64,000 nt of DNA from Polytrichum commune (GCA_950295325.1 OX485805.1:8122501-8186500); one strand, 5' to 3'. Positions 1 to 12,800 are shown, numbered from the stretch's first letter. Notes: generated by a model not told the origin, from the sequence alone. Made by a program: numbers and translations.

Positions 1-1962
1 GTCTGCCGAAGTGTCGGACGTCACAATCTAACCTAATACGTGTATTGCAACCTTGAGAATTTATTCTGTGAAAGTGGCGGTTTTAGTGGAGTTTCTTATT
101 GGAAAATCAAGTGTTCATGGATTAAAATTGTAATGTTGCTGCAAAAGACCTCGGAGTTTGCCAAAGCATGACAAATGGGGGATTCTTCGCACTTAAGTTT
201 TAGTGTTCTCAATAATCTCGCCTCGCCCTTGGCACTCTGATAGTGTTAGAATTCAGCGCGCGTGCAAAGAACGTGTAGAGCAAGATGCATGAACCATGGA
301 CATCTCCGATTCCCAAGTGCACCATGTCCTTCACTACATTACGGTAGATGCGTCCATGTTTCGTGACTCGATCTTTTCGTTACCTCTTCAAGTTTTCATG
401 CGATATTTTTGAACGAATTATTCTTTTGGAGGTATGAAAGTTTATTGAAATCAAGTTTTGTGCAATAGATCCAAGCAGATCTACCAAATACCTCCTTTGT
501 TGAACAAATTTATAATTCTGCCTCCTTTTATCAAGAAGACTTCAAAACATTCAGTATTTCCTGTCAAACCGCTCGCCGTCCATCAGCGAAAGATGGTCAT
601 GAAAGTGGTGTCCTTCGCAAAAAAAAATGAGTTCTTTGTGCTTGCGTGTGTAGTGAGAAGCTCGAGGAGCTGTCGGCCTGCGGTCACCCCCTTGCCGGAC
701 GGGCAGTGAGTCCCGCCCTCCCCCACTATGCCGGGGCATCTAGCCTTCGGTGATGCCCATGCTAGTGGGGAGGCTCTCACAAGGGAGTCCGGAAGAACAT
801 TCAGGTGGTGGCCATTCAGACGCGGGGAGCAAGCTGACTACGAACCTATCAATCTAGATCCTGCACGCCTTTTGTCTGGGTCTTCATCAGAGCAGTCTTG
901 AAATTATTCGTACTTGTAGCAACTTGGCGTATTTGATCGCAGAATAGAATGTGCAACATGGAGCTTTTATATATTATCTGGTGTTTCCTCTTGTTTTGTT
1001 TGAGCAACAACAGTATTGAAAATATCCTTCCGAAATCCTGTATCAGCAATCTAGGTGTCAAGGTATTGGACGTGAAAATTATTACTTCAGACGCATCCTA
1101 AACATTACCTGCATAGTGTAGTGGGAGTGATAAAGGTACTCCATCTAATAGTTGTTACTGTATATAGAGTGTTGATTAACACTGGTAGACTCCTTACTAA
1201 GAACGGTAAAGAAGTGTACAAAGAAGAGATACCTTACTAAAGGTGCTCTATTGATTTATATACAAAAACTCGATGCTTATCTTTTCTATCTGTTGATCCT
1301 CGAATGCATGGGTCAGAGTGATTGTACTAAGTTTACTGGCTCTAGAGAGAAAGTAGTTGTTCATGTGTTTCTCTTTAGTAAATTGTGCAAGTGTTGAGCC
1401 GTCAAATATGGAACCTTGCACAGCTTGCATAGTAATCTGAGGTCATTTTCAATAGACTCTGTTTGTAGAAGGAATTAGTAACTCTGATGATTTCGGTGTG
1501 GTAATAATTTTAACATAGAGTACCTAGATATGTTCAATGTAATGTAGCCACACATTCAGAGACAGTTAGATTTCTGACTGGTGTTCCTGGTCTTTTTTAG
1601 AATAGGAAGGTAAACAAAGATGAAATTGCCTCATTGTCATATTTTCCCAAATCTTAAAAGACCCTTTTCTATTCAAGAGAAATAATTAGACCAGGCTTGC
1701 CATGGATGGTAATAGAGACGTTGCTTACGCAAAAAATTAAGAAGAAGCATGATACATGTGCTCATTAGTAGCAATACTGTTCCTGACCTGATATTTTGTT
1801 TAAATTGAATCGTATTGAGCAGTATTCTCTCTGCTCCAAGGATGATGCTGCAACTCATACATGTCAAACTCATGAAAAAGAAGGGTTTTATTGTAGCAGT
1901 TGATTTCTAGCCAGGCTAACTTGCATGTTCTAAAACGTAAAGGACAGGGGAAAAAATATGGA
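1..1962. other. no recognisable gene; 3' flank of the receptor kinase
   Basis: I see no coding exon that I can support. A GC-rich hairpin lies at about 719-772. The last ~160 bases should include the 3' untranslated region of the minus-strand receptor kinase, but no poly(A) signal stands out. Confidence 0.5.
719..772. repeat. GC-rich imperfect hairpin
   Basis: A left arm (CCCCACTATGCCGGGGCATC) pairs with a right arm reading GATGCCCATGCTAGTGGGG, separated by a loop of about 11 bases. The surrounding ~150 bases are clearly richer in GC than the AT-rich neighbourhood. The origin is unknown; it may be a fragment of an element. Confidence 0.5.
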
Positions 1963-4212
1963 TCAGGATCGACCAGAATATGAGATGCTGCTGAATGAAG
2001 CGACACTTGCAACTGAATCGGCTGCCTCGACTGCAAGTTGTAGCTGAATGGAACCATTACTGTTTTCGTTGGTAGGTTGCAAACTGTACTTAACCAATGG
2101 CTTCGACGCTGGCAGTGCAGGCACAGGTGCTTCACTTTTCAACCATTGGCCAACAAGACGCATTGTGGGTCTTGCATTAGGATCTGGGTGGCAACACCAT
2201 AAGCCCAGCTGAAGCATGGTTGTCATTTGATCTGGGTCGTAATCGGAACGTAGCCTACCATCTACAACACGGAGAAGCTCTCCAGCCTCATGTGCACGCC
2301 ACACACAGTCGGCAAGCACAATGTCGTCACTTGGGAGGCTCAGGTCCACAGTGCGCCTCCCACATGCCACTTCCAGGGCAAGGACCCCAAAGCTGTAGAT
2401 ATCCGATTTCTTGGTGGATTTAAGACTCTGTAGCATTTCCGGTGCAATATACCCCGGGGTGCCTCCACCAAGACTTGTCTTGGCCGCTGTGTCATGCTCA
2501 ATCAGCTTTGCCAACCCAAAATCACCGAGATGAGCATTGAACTCTGCATCGAGCATCACATTGTTCGGTTTGATATCTCGATGCAATATGCACTGATCCC
2601 ATTCGTCGTGCATGTACAATACGGCTGCTGCCACCCCTGTCATGATGTTGTAACGAACCTCCCATAATAATGTAGCGGGATTCACCTCTCCCTTCTTTGG
2701 AAACAACCATCTGTCAAGGCTGGTGTTGGGCATATATTCGTACACGAGAAACAACTTGTCCTGCTCTCTGCACCAACCGTGGAGCTGCACAAGATTGCGA
2801 TGGCGAATCTGACTTACAGCGCAAAGTTCTGCGAGAAATTCACGCTCACCTTCATGTGATTCACGTTTGATCCTTTTCACTGCCATTGTCGTACCATTAC
2901 TGAATATCCCCTTATAGACGTGGCCATAGCCACCGCTACCCAACAGGTTCTCGTCACTGAAATTGTTAGTAGCAACGGTGAGATCCCTGTACGTGAATTC
3001 ACGTGGCCATAGCAGATTCTTTTCTATCATGACCTTTTCCAGCCAAGGTTTCCGACCACTGGCACAGACACGAAAATACAGCACCCATAACGTTACGCCC
3101 GCAACTACAGCTACAACAGACGCCACAGAAGCCCCAACAACCAAGCCATAATTTTCCTTGCTTCTTGATGTGGTGTTTCGTGATGTGGTGTTTTGGACTG
3201 TCACGTTGGGAAGCTGGATATCGCCGCGGTGCAAGACCCGGGGGGAGTTCACTAAGTAAGTGCCCTTGATTGCCAAATCATTATTACTGCTATTCAGTTG
3301 ACTTCCCCATTCGCTGAAGTATGTCCAGTTTGGTTGCACAGTCAACTGACTTGGGGTGGGAATCACACTTATCTCTGCAAGTGCCATAGGCTTATTTCCA
3401 GCTATGGCTTGTGAAGCCTGATACCACGTCGTTGACGGGAAGCTCCAACAATCTAGTGCAACCACATCGACATACTGGTCGCCAGGGTAGAAGGAGCGCA
3501 GAGTTGAGGTAGAGTTGTCATCGGTGACGTTCACAGACCAGACCCAAATCAGATTGGTCAAGCCTTTTTCGACGGTCATGTATTCATGTGTGAGCTGGAA
3601 AAGGAGGGCGCTCTCATTGTGCCCACCCCACCACATCGACGCTACGTTGCTCCCATGCCACGGTCGCCACAACACCGGGATGCCAGCATCCTGGAGCTGT
3701 TTCAGATGAGGGTTGATAATGTTGTCGAGTTTCGTCTTCCAAGCTTGGTTCAACGGCGTGCCACTGGTGACGATGTCGGTCCACTGGGCGTCAGAAAGCG
3801 CGGTTGTTAAGTTGGAAAATGTGCAAGGTTCCGACATTGTCGGTGGGCATTGGTGCCACATGAGGCCCACGAGGGAGCCATTCGGCCATTGATTCATCGC
3901 CTCTGTAATCATCGTCACTCGGTGGTAAATGTCATCAGGAAGATAAAGAAAATCGCCCTCCCACATCGCTGGGAAGACCCCCGTGATGTCGTTGACCTTC
4001 CTGGACCACAACGCCGGTGAGGAGTTTGGCTCATTGTGTTGGCCGGTGAGTGTCGAGAGGCCAGTTCGCTGCTGCAGGTAGACAATTACGTCCTGCGGCG
4101 TTGCTGGGCGCAGTCCGTGGACACAAACAGCAGTCATACAAATCAACAAGAACGGCGACCACACAACACCACTTTGCACTAATTTGTTCACAATATCTAT
4201 TGTCAGAGCCAT
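1963..4212 (-). CDS. receptor-like kinase with GH26 mannanase-like ectodomain
   Basis: An intact intronless gene of 749 residues. Residues 15-32 are a hydrophobic signal segment. Residues 35-330 look like glycoside hydrolase family 26: TGQH (56-59), WEGDF (84-88), LMWHQCPP (117-124), WRPWH (182-186), MWWGG (193-197), YPGDQYVDVV (242-251) and a conserved KPMALAE ending at Glu280, the expected nucleophile. The acid/base Glu expected after RPWH is Gly187 (GGG), so hydrolysis is probably lost and the domain may only bind beta-mannan or a related wall glycan. Residues 355-380 are a membrane span. The kinase (about 420-695) has a GSGGYG loop (425-430), Lys446, HRD Asp546, DFG Asp564 and APE (590-592), so it should be active. 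Its sequence most resembles L-type lectin receptor kinases. The ectodomain has many N-x-S/T sites. The GH26 call rests on recalled motifs, and the ligand is unknown. Confidence 0.88.
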   Translation of the reverse strand: MALTIDIVNKLVQSGVVWSPFLLICMTAVCVHGLRPATPQDVIVYLQQRTGLSTLTGQHNEPNSSPALWSRKVNDITGVFPAMWEGDFLYLPDDIYHRVTMITEAMNQWPNGSLVGLMWHQCPPTMSEPCTFSNLTTALSDAQWTDIVTSGTPLNQAWKTKLDNIINPHLKQLQDAGIPVLWRPWHGSNVASMWWGGHNESALLFQLTHEYMTVEKGLTNLIWVWSVNVTDDNSTSTLRSFYPGDQYVDVVALDCWSFPSTTWYQASQAIAGNKPMALAEISVIPTPSQLTVQPNWTYFSEWGSQLNSSNNDLAIKGTYLVNSPRVLHRGDIQLPNVTVQNTTSRNTTSRSKENYGLVVGASVASVVAVVAGVTLWVLYFRVCASGRKPWLEKVMIEKNLLWPREFTYRDLTVATNNFSDENLLGSGGYGHVYKGIFSNGTTMAVKRIKRESHEGEREFLAELCAVSQIRHRNLVQLHGWCREQDKLFLVYEYMPNTSLDRWLFPKKGEVNPATLLWEVRYNIMTGVAAAVLYMHDEWDQCILHRDIKPNNVMLDAEFNAHLGDFGLAKLIEHDTAAKTSLGGGTPGYIAPEMLQSLKSTKKSDIYSFGVLALEVACGRRTVDLSLPSDDIVLADCVWRAHEAGELLRVVDGRLRSDYDPDQMTTMLQLGLWCCHPDPNARPTMRLVGQWLKSEAPVPALPASKPLVKYSLQPTNENSNGSIQLQLAVEAADSVASVASFSSISYSGRS

Positions 4213-5130
4213 GGTAAATGTATGTTTAAATAGTAAGAGCCGAGGGCCCAGAACCCCAATCCTCGCTCACTCTCAGGCTCATAGATTGACAGTTTAATCA
4301 GATGAGAGCCTGTACAACACTCAAGAGCATTCAGTTCTAAAGGACGCAACCTGATTCCTGAGGCTTTGACGTTCAGGCTTAAAATTCGAGACTCACATGC
4401 TGAAGCAGCAGGTTTTGCGTGCTCCTCTTGTTGCAGCACCCATGTTCTTGGATTATTTCCCCAACGACCCTGCGTCTTTGCACCACCCAGATTAAAAAGT
4501 TCATGGGCTTCATAGGATGTCAACCGATCGAGTCGACTACTTAGCACCGTGATCCTTATCGTCCATGCACAAGCCAAAACTACATGACATTGAGGTTGCA
4601 ACAGCAGAAGTGTTCAACACGCACTGAAGATGGGGATTGCGAGTAGCATTCAGAAATTTGTTTCGATCCTGCTGCGCTGGTTCAATTTCTGGTCCAACCT
4701 TGAGAGGGCCAAAATTAAGGGTGAGTGGGGGGGGTATCGGTAAACAGCAAATCGGGGCAGAGTCGGCAGACACTGACAAATTAAGTGGCTGTAGCTGGAT
4801 TCTGAAGTGATGCTGCAGTCATGCTGATCTGCTGCGGCCACATACATGCACTGGAGAGAAAATTAATGCACGACGAGGACCACCGGATGCCTCCCGACTT
4901 CTTCAAATTACAGACACAATTTTAAACAGTAAGGTAGAGGAACCGGTGCTTAAACCAACACTTTATGCTATTGCACATACACATATGGCTACATGGTTGA
5001 TATAAAAAATATATATTCATAGTAGCCTTGGTTCTAAACATAGGTACAAAGAAAGAGATATTTTTAGCCTCAATTAGATATCTGATGAATATTCAAAGTC
5101 AAAACCACTAGCTTTCTTAGACCAATATAT
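4213..5130. other. 5' flank of the GH26-like receptor kinase
   Basis: This contains the promoter and 5' leader of the minus-strand kinase, but I cannot place a TATA box or start site. Minus-strand open frames here (for example 4203-4601) show no domain and overlap the kinase start, so I treat them as leader sequence. Confidence 0.4.
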
Positions 5131-5660
5131 AGGCCCCGTGTATGACAACCTTGGATATGATGAGGACCCCACCTTCATTACCTAGAACCAACATAACATA
5201 GTTGGGTATTAGACCCAAGCTAGATCAAAGACAACTACTGTAGTAACGATGTGCAAAGTCACATGGCCAACTCCACGATCCCACCTAGTTCGCTTGCAAA
5301 AACATCACCTTGCATCATGGGTACCAATACCTCCGTGACTTTGTGAATAGAATGGCTTAAAACCCCCCCCCCCCCCTCTGCAGTGTATAGAATGGCTAGA
5401 ATAGGCATTGACAAGCCACCCTACACCCACCTTGAACCAACCCGAAATAGAGTGGAGCTTGTTACCTACCGTACATGGAGGTAGTGGAGGTCGCTATGAG
5501 GTGGCGCCACTAATGGCACCTAAAAGTGCCACTCCGTGGGCCCATACCCTCCTACACCACAGGGAACGCTTCAAGGTAGTAGAGTGTTGGTGATTGGGAA
5601 GTGTTTATAGGTGTAGGTTTTGGGTGGGGTGTTGGTTTTAGCACCCTCTACCATACTGAT
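5131..5660 (+). repeat. dispersed repeat R3, copy 1
   Basis: The same order of blocks recurs as a direct copy at about 14,471-14,905. Shared blocks include GATGAGGACCCC, CTAGAACCAACA, GAGGTGGCGCCACTAATGGC and the terminal GGTTTTAGCACCCTCTACC. No open frame spans it and I see no terminal inverted repeat. It is probably a non-autonomous element of unknown class. This copy contains a run of about 14 C at 5363-5376. Confidence 0.7.
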
Positions 5661-6088
5661 CTCCCCCTTCACTATGACACATTCAGTCGCGCAAGAAAGT
5701 GTCATATGATCCAAATGCCATATTCTACATAATCAAACATTTTGGCCTCAAATGTTGTATTATTAAGGTTTTTTTTCCAAAGAAAATAGCCTATTTCAAT
5801 GAAAATTGTCATTTTGTATACACAATGAAGATACATAAATATGAAATGAACATATTTATTAGAGAAATATGCTCACAACTTCACACAACATGGAGTGTGT
5901 GTGTGTGTGTGTGTGTGGTCCCGTGATGGTGTCTTCACCATATCATACACTACTAAGTAAGAATCTATTGTCTTGTGATGTTGGAAAGTCATATCTTGTT
6001 TGATTTATCGATTAAAAAAATTGCATGTTCATCACATCCATAATTGAAAACTCCAAAGGATGCATAGATTTGGTAGTAATTGGATATA
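5661..6088. other. AT-rich spacer with (GT)n microsatellite
   Basis: A (GT)n run lies at about 5895-5917. Nothing else is recognisable. The missing 3' end of the adjacent Tigger-like element should fall here, but I find no matching terminal inverted repeat. Confidence 0.5.
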
Positions 6089-7721
6089 CTATTGGGCTTG
6101 AGGAAACTTGACTATTGGTGTTGGCCGGTCATCCACAACATTCCCCTTCACTGGCTCTTCATTCAAATTTAAAACCAAATGGATTTCTCTACCCCATGCC
6201 AAAGCCACTAACTCAACCATGATGTACTCTGCATCAAAAATCTCCTCTCTTGCAAATTGCATATATTCTTCAATAGGCATCTTCTCACTTTCAAGATTCA
6301 AAGAGGAAATGAGAATTGCCAATTTCTTTGTTGCTCCTTTCATTCTCAATTTCTCACATTCATGATTCATGGAAAAATCCACACTCCAGTCTGCAAATAA
6401 AATCTTGGATATACTCCAATTGTTTTGTATGATTTGGGGATTCATCTCTCTCCACACTTGAGAGCACCACATAATAGCATGCCTTACATTAGACACTATA
6501 TTCCTCAAGTCTTGGGGAGTTGTAAAAGAACCAAATTGAGAAAGGACCCATTCCAAAAGCTTCTTCTTATATTGACTTTGAATGAAGCAACTATTCCCTA
6601 ATTCAACATTTGTACCACACTTGAAACATTACGTGGTAAGAAAGCAATACTAGTATGTTGAACTGCAAGGTTGAAAAACAAATGATTCGCCCCGACCAAC
6701 ATGCTCAAGGGAATGAGTAACACATTTGTCCATATTTAAAAATACCTTCCACTTTTGAGATTTGAAATGTACACTGAGGCTCGTCATCCAACTCTTAAAT
6801 ACATTTGATGTCATCCATGCCGTTTGGTTTGCAAACCACCACACAAGATTTGCTAGCAACCACCTTCCAAAGCATCTTGGGTTTCAATCATCACATGTTT
6901 CAACTTGTTGGTGCATGTCGTGTTTACAACAACAGCAAGAGTGAGACAAACCTTATGAATTTGCACGGTCCATGAACTTTCCTTGCACTAGCTACTAGTG
7001 TCTCGTTTGTTTGGGCACAATAAAATAAACCAATCACATCCATACTGTAAAACATCTTTCGGTGCCATAACCAATGCGGAGGAGGTTAGTCCTTCCCAAA
7101 TTGCATGCAAGCTATTTTGTGTTGAGACGTGGTCGTCAACACCACAATCATTGAAAATATAACCGAAATGAAAAACATCCATCAATGAAGACTATTGTCA
7201 CCTTCGGAGCCAAAAAATTGAAGAGTGGCATGGGCAACTCTAGGAGTATAAGTTGGCGAAGATTGACTTTCTTATCTAAAGAGATATGAGGTTCAGGTGT
7301 AAGGACAAATTTTGAATCAAGAAGAGAAATCAACAACTTTAGAATTGTAGTTTGCAAATCCAACAATTTCTAAATCCTTCAAACCTCCACCCAAATGCAA
7401 AGATTAAAAAATAAAGTGCATGTTTTGATACCAATTTCTTTAAAAAATAACTTAATAACTTAACTTAAGCTATTCCATTAATTGATGTATTCACCATATA
7501 CTCCTTGATCCCAAGGCAAATCCCTAGTGTGGGTCCTGTCGCCTACATGCATTAATTACCTCTATTATATGACAAGTTGGACCTAATAAATGTCATATTA
7601 TGAGCGTCGTAGTCGTATTATGATCGGGGTAAATCAACACTAGAAAGTTGGGTCAACGGAAAATGCGTTGTATAATGGGGGTTGCATATTATCAAGTGTC
7701 GTATTATCAGGCATTATACTG
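6089..7721 (-). pseudogene. decayed Tigger/pogo-type DDE transposase with one terminus
   Basis: Read on the minus strand, fragments in different frames follow the order of a Tigger/pogo DDE transposase. There is a YSMDV-type first aspartate block near 7050, an NQTAWMTSNVF block (about 6830), an NMDKC second aspartate block (about 6725), a YKKKLLEWVLSQFG block (about 6560) and a C-terminal frame of 155 codons (6089-6556). Stops and frameshifts separate the pieces, so no transposase can be made. The 5' end is preserved: reading from 7721 downward the DNA starts CAGTATAATGCCTGATAAT, flanked by TA, as expected for the Tc1/pogo group. The opposite terminus is missing. A related terminus lies at 26,643. 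Confidence 0.75.
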
Positions 7722-7723
7722 TA

Positions 7724-8569
7724 CACAAGCCCGACTTGAGACCTTAATTACATCTTTTTCTAATAAAATGTCACCTCAATGTCACATGCCCAGTATTAAA
7801 TGTCATTTCATTTTCTAACATGTTAATTGACGTGTGGTTTTTTTCTTCATAAGTCACATGACATGTCAAATCCTAACTCATACGTGTCCATTGACATGCA
7901 TTTATTTGTGTGCAAGTTTTTGGGTGTCAAATGTCAAACACTTGCAAAAAAATTGTTAAAAAATACACACAAAACACCGGCAAGTACTTGAAAAGAATAT
8001 TGTCAGCCATGTGAAATTTCCGCGCTTCCTCCTAGCTAGTATGTTCCTATCCATACCAATTCTCTCCTACCAAGGTGTATTTTTGACAATCTTTATGACA
8101 TTTGACACGCAAAAAATTGCAAAAATTATAAAATTGTATGTCAATTGGCACGCACATTTTAAAATTTGACCCGACATGAAACAAAAAATTAAGCGTCAAT
8201 TGACACTTTCAAGATCAAGTGACTTGTACTAATGATCAGCTCAAATAAATCCCACATGAGTATGCTGAAATATTGTATAATCCAACATTGAGGTGATGTT
8301 ATGAAATCTCATGTGACACTTTGAATGGATTTGAAGTTGAACGTCAAATGAAATTTGTCAAACATACACAACGACTCCTATAGAAGATGTCTCTTCGACA
8401 TGTTGTGGAGATTAGCCGGCAAAGGCCATCTACGGACTTCATTGCATAAATATCATCCTTTTGCACTTGTCCTCGTTAACTCATAGACGGCATTTCTAGA
8501 CAGTTTTATTTTGTACTTAGTGAAAGGACTTGTATTTTTTAATGCAAATCTCATGATCAAGCTTCAGTA
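7724..8569. other. AT-rich intergenic sequence, no gene seen
   Basis: It contains many short inverted and direct motifs around TGTCAAATGTCAAA, but no open frame or recognisable element boundary. Confidence 0.5.
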
Positions 8570-9800
8570 ATCACACTTTGACCTCCCTAATATCACACAT
8601 GTGGCAACCAAAGTGCACGTGATATTAAGGAAGTTTGCAACATCAAAAATAAATGTGTGGGGGCAAGTACATGAAAGTGGATAATCTTTGATTCTTGCAC
8701 TCATGCATTGTAAGTGAATTCACCAATTGTTAATATCATGGGAATGTGGGAGAGAACATAGGAGAACAAAAAGAGAACCACATAGAACATAGACCTTTAT
8801 TCCACTTTATGTCACATAAAGTATTCATCATAGCTTGCTAAATTTGGATCCCCAAGTTAGATGTTTTCCCTTGATATACACCTTGGCTTCTAATGATGAT
8901 AAGAATTTGGATGTTTTTCCATTATTCTTTTGTTAATCTCACTTGCATTCCTAGTGGTCCTTGCATTAGAACTAGTGGGTCAAACACTTTGTTACTGGAA
9001 ACATCAAATTTAGAGTATGTAATGTTTGAAAATAAAATTGTAATATATTGGAAATTAATTTAGCATGACCTCCGTGTATATGATACTATAACAATTCCAC
9101 AAGAATGAATAAAAAATACTTAATTCACCCTTCAAATAATACTCATAAGTAAATTTGTGTTTCATGCAAGTGTTTCTTACACTAAAATGAATAGTTTTGT
9201 TAAAATTTTCCAACAAATATGTGCCTACAAGTATGTTCTAGATCATCATACAATAATTCTAATGTAATATGTTATCATAAGACTACTTATATGTCACTTT
9301 CAACCACTTGCAAATCTTGATAGTTTTGCATCGGTGTTGAAATATTGCATATAGATATTCTAAAACGCATGTTTTCTTCACTCTTCTTTCATTCACTTGC
9401 TTCCTATACTAGTGTACTTTAAGAAAAACATTTCTATATCCTTACAAGAATCACACTTATATTTAATAGTCATCACTTCCTATTGACACCTCCAAATTTA
9501 CGTTAACCAAAGCACTTTCTTGGTCCACTTTACCAGGCTTGCACCCATGTGATAATAGAGAATTATTAAATAACATAAAGTCAACATTGTAGTAATGACA
9601 ATGATGACAACATGGTGTATGTGAGTGTGTGGTTTGAATTCTCTGGTGGATTACTTTAATGTCAAAAGCTATGATATAAGAGAGGTAAATGTGACAACAA
9701 GGAGGGAAATTTAAAGTAAGCGCATCCGTTCCCCATGATTTCAGGGTATGAGAGAGGGAGTGACATTACAGAGGGTGACATTACAATGGTTAGGGTGTAC
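8570..9800 (+). repeat. dispersed repeat R4, longer relative of an intronic MITE
   Basis: Two blocks, about 8570-8640 and 9560-9800, match in reverse orientation the two halves of the MITE at 52,929-53,293. The first shares the GTGCAC...CCAAAGTG...TGATATTA region. The second shares GTGTGGTTTGAATTCT, AATGTCAAAA and GGAGTGACATTA. Between them is ~900 bases of AT-rich sequence absent from the short copy. Either this is a longer parent element or something inserted into it. Confidence 0.5.
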
Positions 9801-12800
9801 TTGAGAACTGTCAAATCATACTATGTAATTTTGATCCTATCCAATTTCAATCCAATTTCAAATTTAAAACATCACACGATGCTTCGAAAACAAAGTGAAT
9901 GTCAATTGAAATTTACATTAAAGTCTCAATGTCGCCTCACATACACAATATTCTCAAAATTTTACTACAACAAATTATCAGTTTTGTTATCAGTTTTAAG
10001 TTGTAACATTGACGTTATCAATCAAGTGTAAGTATCGTTCACCATAGCATGTTCTTCCAAATTTTGAAAATAGTAAGCCAATCCATTTCATCTGCTTCAA
10101 GTCTACAAAGAGAGACCCCCATAAGAACATGAAATGTACTATATGAAAGGTGAAATTGTTACAGTGACAAATAGCTATGCTTGATGGAATGAGTATAATA
10201 ACTTTTTTTTTTGGCCAAAGTTGCATAAGCTTAGGCCAATGTGTGTGCTATTCCAAATTGCTACCACAAAATTGCCGAGCTTCCAATCTGGTATTTTTTT
10301 TCCACATTTCCGATTGAAATCGTCCTTCTTTCTTTCTTTCTTTTTGAGACAGAAGGCCGACATGCCAACGCCAAAGCACAGGAGGCAGTTGACCACCTGG
10401 CAAGTTTTTTGTCAAGTAGAGAGGAGATTTCATAGCCGGGATTCGAATCGCCAACCTCTTCCTTGAGATTTGGGTATCTCTCCACCATCATCCGGTAGTT
10501 TAAGGTCATTTCGGACATGAAATCGTCCTTATAAATTTCATAAATTTTGCGTGACACATGTCATTAGCGTATTTGTTATAATGAATCTTCAACAATAATC
10601 TTGGAAATAAGATTTCAATATTCTCAATACAAGCACTACACTCTTTACTTCAACCGATGTGCAACACATTAAAATTTGAGATTGTGTGCTACAAAAGATT
10701 GCAGAATTAGAGTGATGGTGCACTACTTATTTACACACTAATTCAAGGACACACATATAGTGCAATTCACAATAATTGCCCACTTTGCAAAATTACTGCA
10801 AGTTGCCATCTTATGATGTTTACTAGTGGTGTTGATTTGTAAAGATTGAATTCTTGGATTTTTGATAAGAGTTGATAAAGAAAATGCATTATATAGACAT
10901 TGCATACACGTGAAAGATGAATTTTGATCATCACATACAATCACAAATAAAAGATTGTTTGATATGTCATGTAATTATTATTATTCTTATTATATAACAC
11001 ATTATTCTTATTATCATAGAAATAATTTCTTTTATGATATTTGTAATATGTACATATAATATTATTTAGACTTATATTTAGTATCACATACACAAAAGAG
11101 CATGTAGGTAATGTGCAATCTAATTGAAGTAAAGAGTGTAGATGTCATCAATTCTCCATAATTATTTGGGCTCAACAAATTTGGCATCATTGAAAACTAG
11201 AGGATTCGAGAAACAGTCATTCAAACCATGAACAACTCTTTTCACATAATTTGCATTCAATTCTTTGCATCGGTGTAGTTCATTGTGTCCATTTGTTGCC
11301 AACATGAATGTCACTATTTTCATTCTTGTCTTCAATGATAAATTAGTTGAAAAGTTTATGTACAGTCCTTCAAAACTTTCCAAACTATTGTTTCTATAAG
11401 CAATTGTTTCTATGACCAAAATGGCACCATTTTCCATCAAAAAATGGCAAGACAAAATGAAGTACACGGACCTCTGCAAGAAATATAAGTTACTTGATAT
11501 GAACTATGCAAGTAAATCTTGAGTTGAACTTTATGATAAATCTTCGAATGAGGTATGCCTAGTATCACATGTTACTTATTCTTGCATGTTAATTCAGATG
11601 TCTTTTGTTTCCTACACGTTGCATTGTGTCAAGTTGTAAATGAAGCAATCAACGTGCAAATTTTGGACAAGCTTGTGTGTGTCAAATGCCAAAAACGTGC
11701 AAAAACATTTAGTTAATATTGAACAAAAGTCCATACTTGTCAATGCTGAAGTTTCATGACAACTATCAAATGATGGAAGAAAACATCGTGAAGGATCCCA
11801 CAGCTTGGACACGGTTCATTAATTTAATTTTGATATCATATTTAAATTAAAACCTTTAATTTAGTTTGTGTAGACCCATTTGGGATTCCTTAACCAAGAA
11901 CTTACATGCACAAGACTTTCCTACACCTCTAGGTAACACGTCGTGAATTGAAATCCTAGCTACTTCCAAGTTCCTACTATGTAACAATCCTTTCCGGAGG
12001 ATGTATAGTGTTTGATGCATATTTTAAGATCAGACATATCGTAGGAGATATGTCACAGTTCACAAATTCCTTCTAAAGTTGCATGTCATATGAATTTCAT
12101 CATAAAGAGCACTAATAGTGCTTGATGTATATAAAATGATCAAGCCTTTATAACTATTTGCACTAACATAGTACAAATCCAAGGACATGCCATGTATGTT
12201 TCACAAATAATTTAGTAGTCTCATTTTGTGGTATTTTTGGCATTGAATTCCATTGGCACCCACGTCTACTTGTTATAATGAGGCCACATTAATTAGTATA
12301 TCCTTAATTTAGATGTGTCAACACCTCTAGAGCGGGAAAGAACCTTAAGGTGACGCCCAAGTCTCAAAAGGAGACTTTGTCAAGGAGACTTCATTCTTTA
12401 TCAATGAAGAGTTTAGGATAAAGTTTTGTGTGGGACCAGTTGCAAGACACCCGAAACACCGTAAGTACCTTAGGAAGTCCCAAACATGATCCCAAAATAG
12501 TTAAGTTCCAAAGAGCGGGTTCTTTGGTACTAGACACATTAGTTGCTAGGCTTTTGAAAGTTGTGGCAAGTAGTTTCCGATCTAGTGTGTGGCTTAGGAC
12601 TTTTATAAGTGTAGAGGAATTTTGAAAGCTTGTATTTTTAAAATATAAGGCACACCAAAAATTTCAAAATGAGTTCAATATGCCCTTGCAAACTTTTAGT
12701 AGTGTTTTACATTTTTGTGGCAGAGTTGTATGATTGTTTTTCACAATTGGGATGAGGACCTGCACAAAGAACTAGCAACTTATATGAGTGCAATAACACA

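Noticed and set aside
4203-4601. 132-codon minus-strand open frame upstream of the GH26-like kinase
   Set aside because: It overlaps the kinase start in another phase, shows no domain and is probably 5' leader sequence.
10430-10460. GGGATTCGAATCGC motif resembling a tRNA T-arm
   Set aside because: No acceptor stem, anticodon arm or D-arm could be found around it on either strand.
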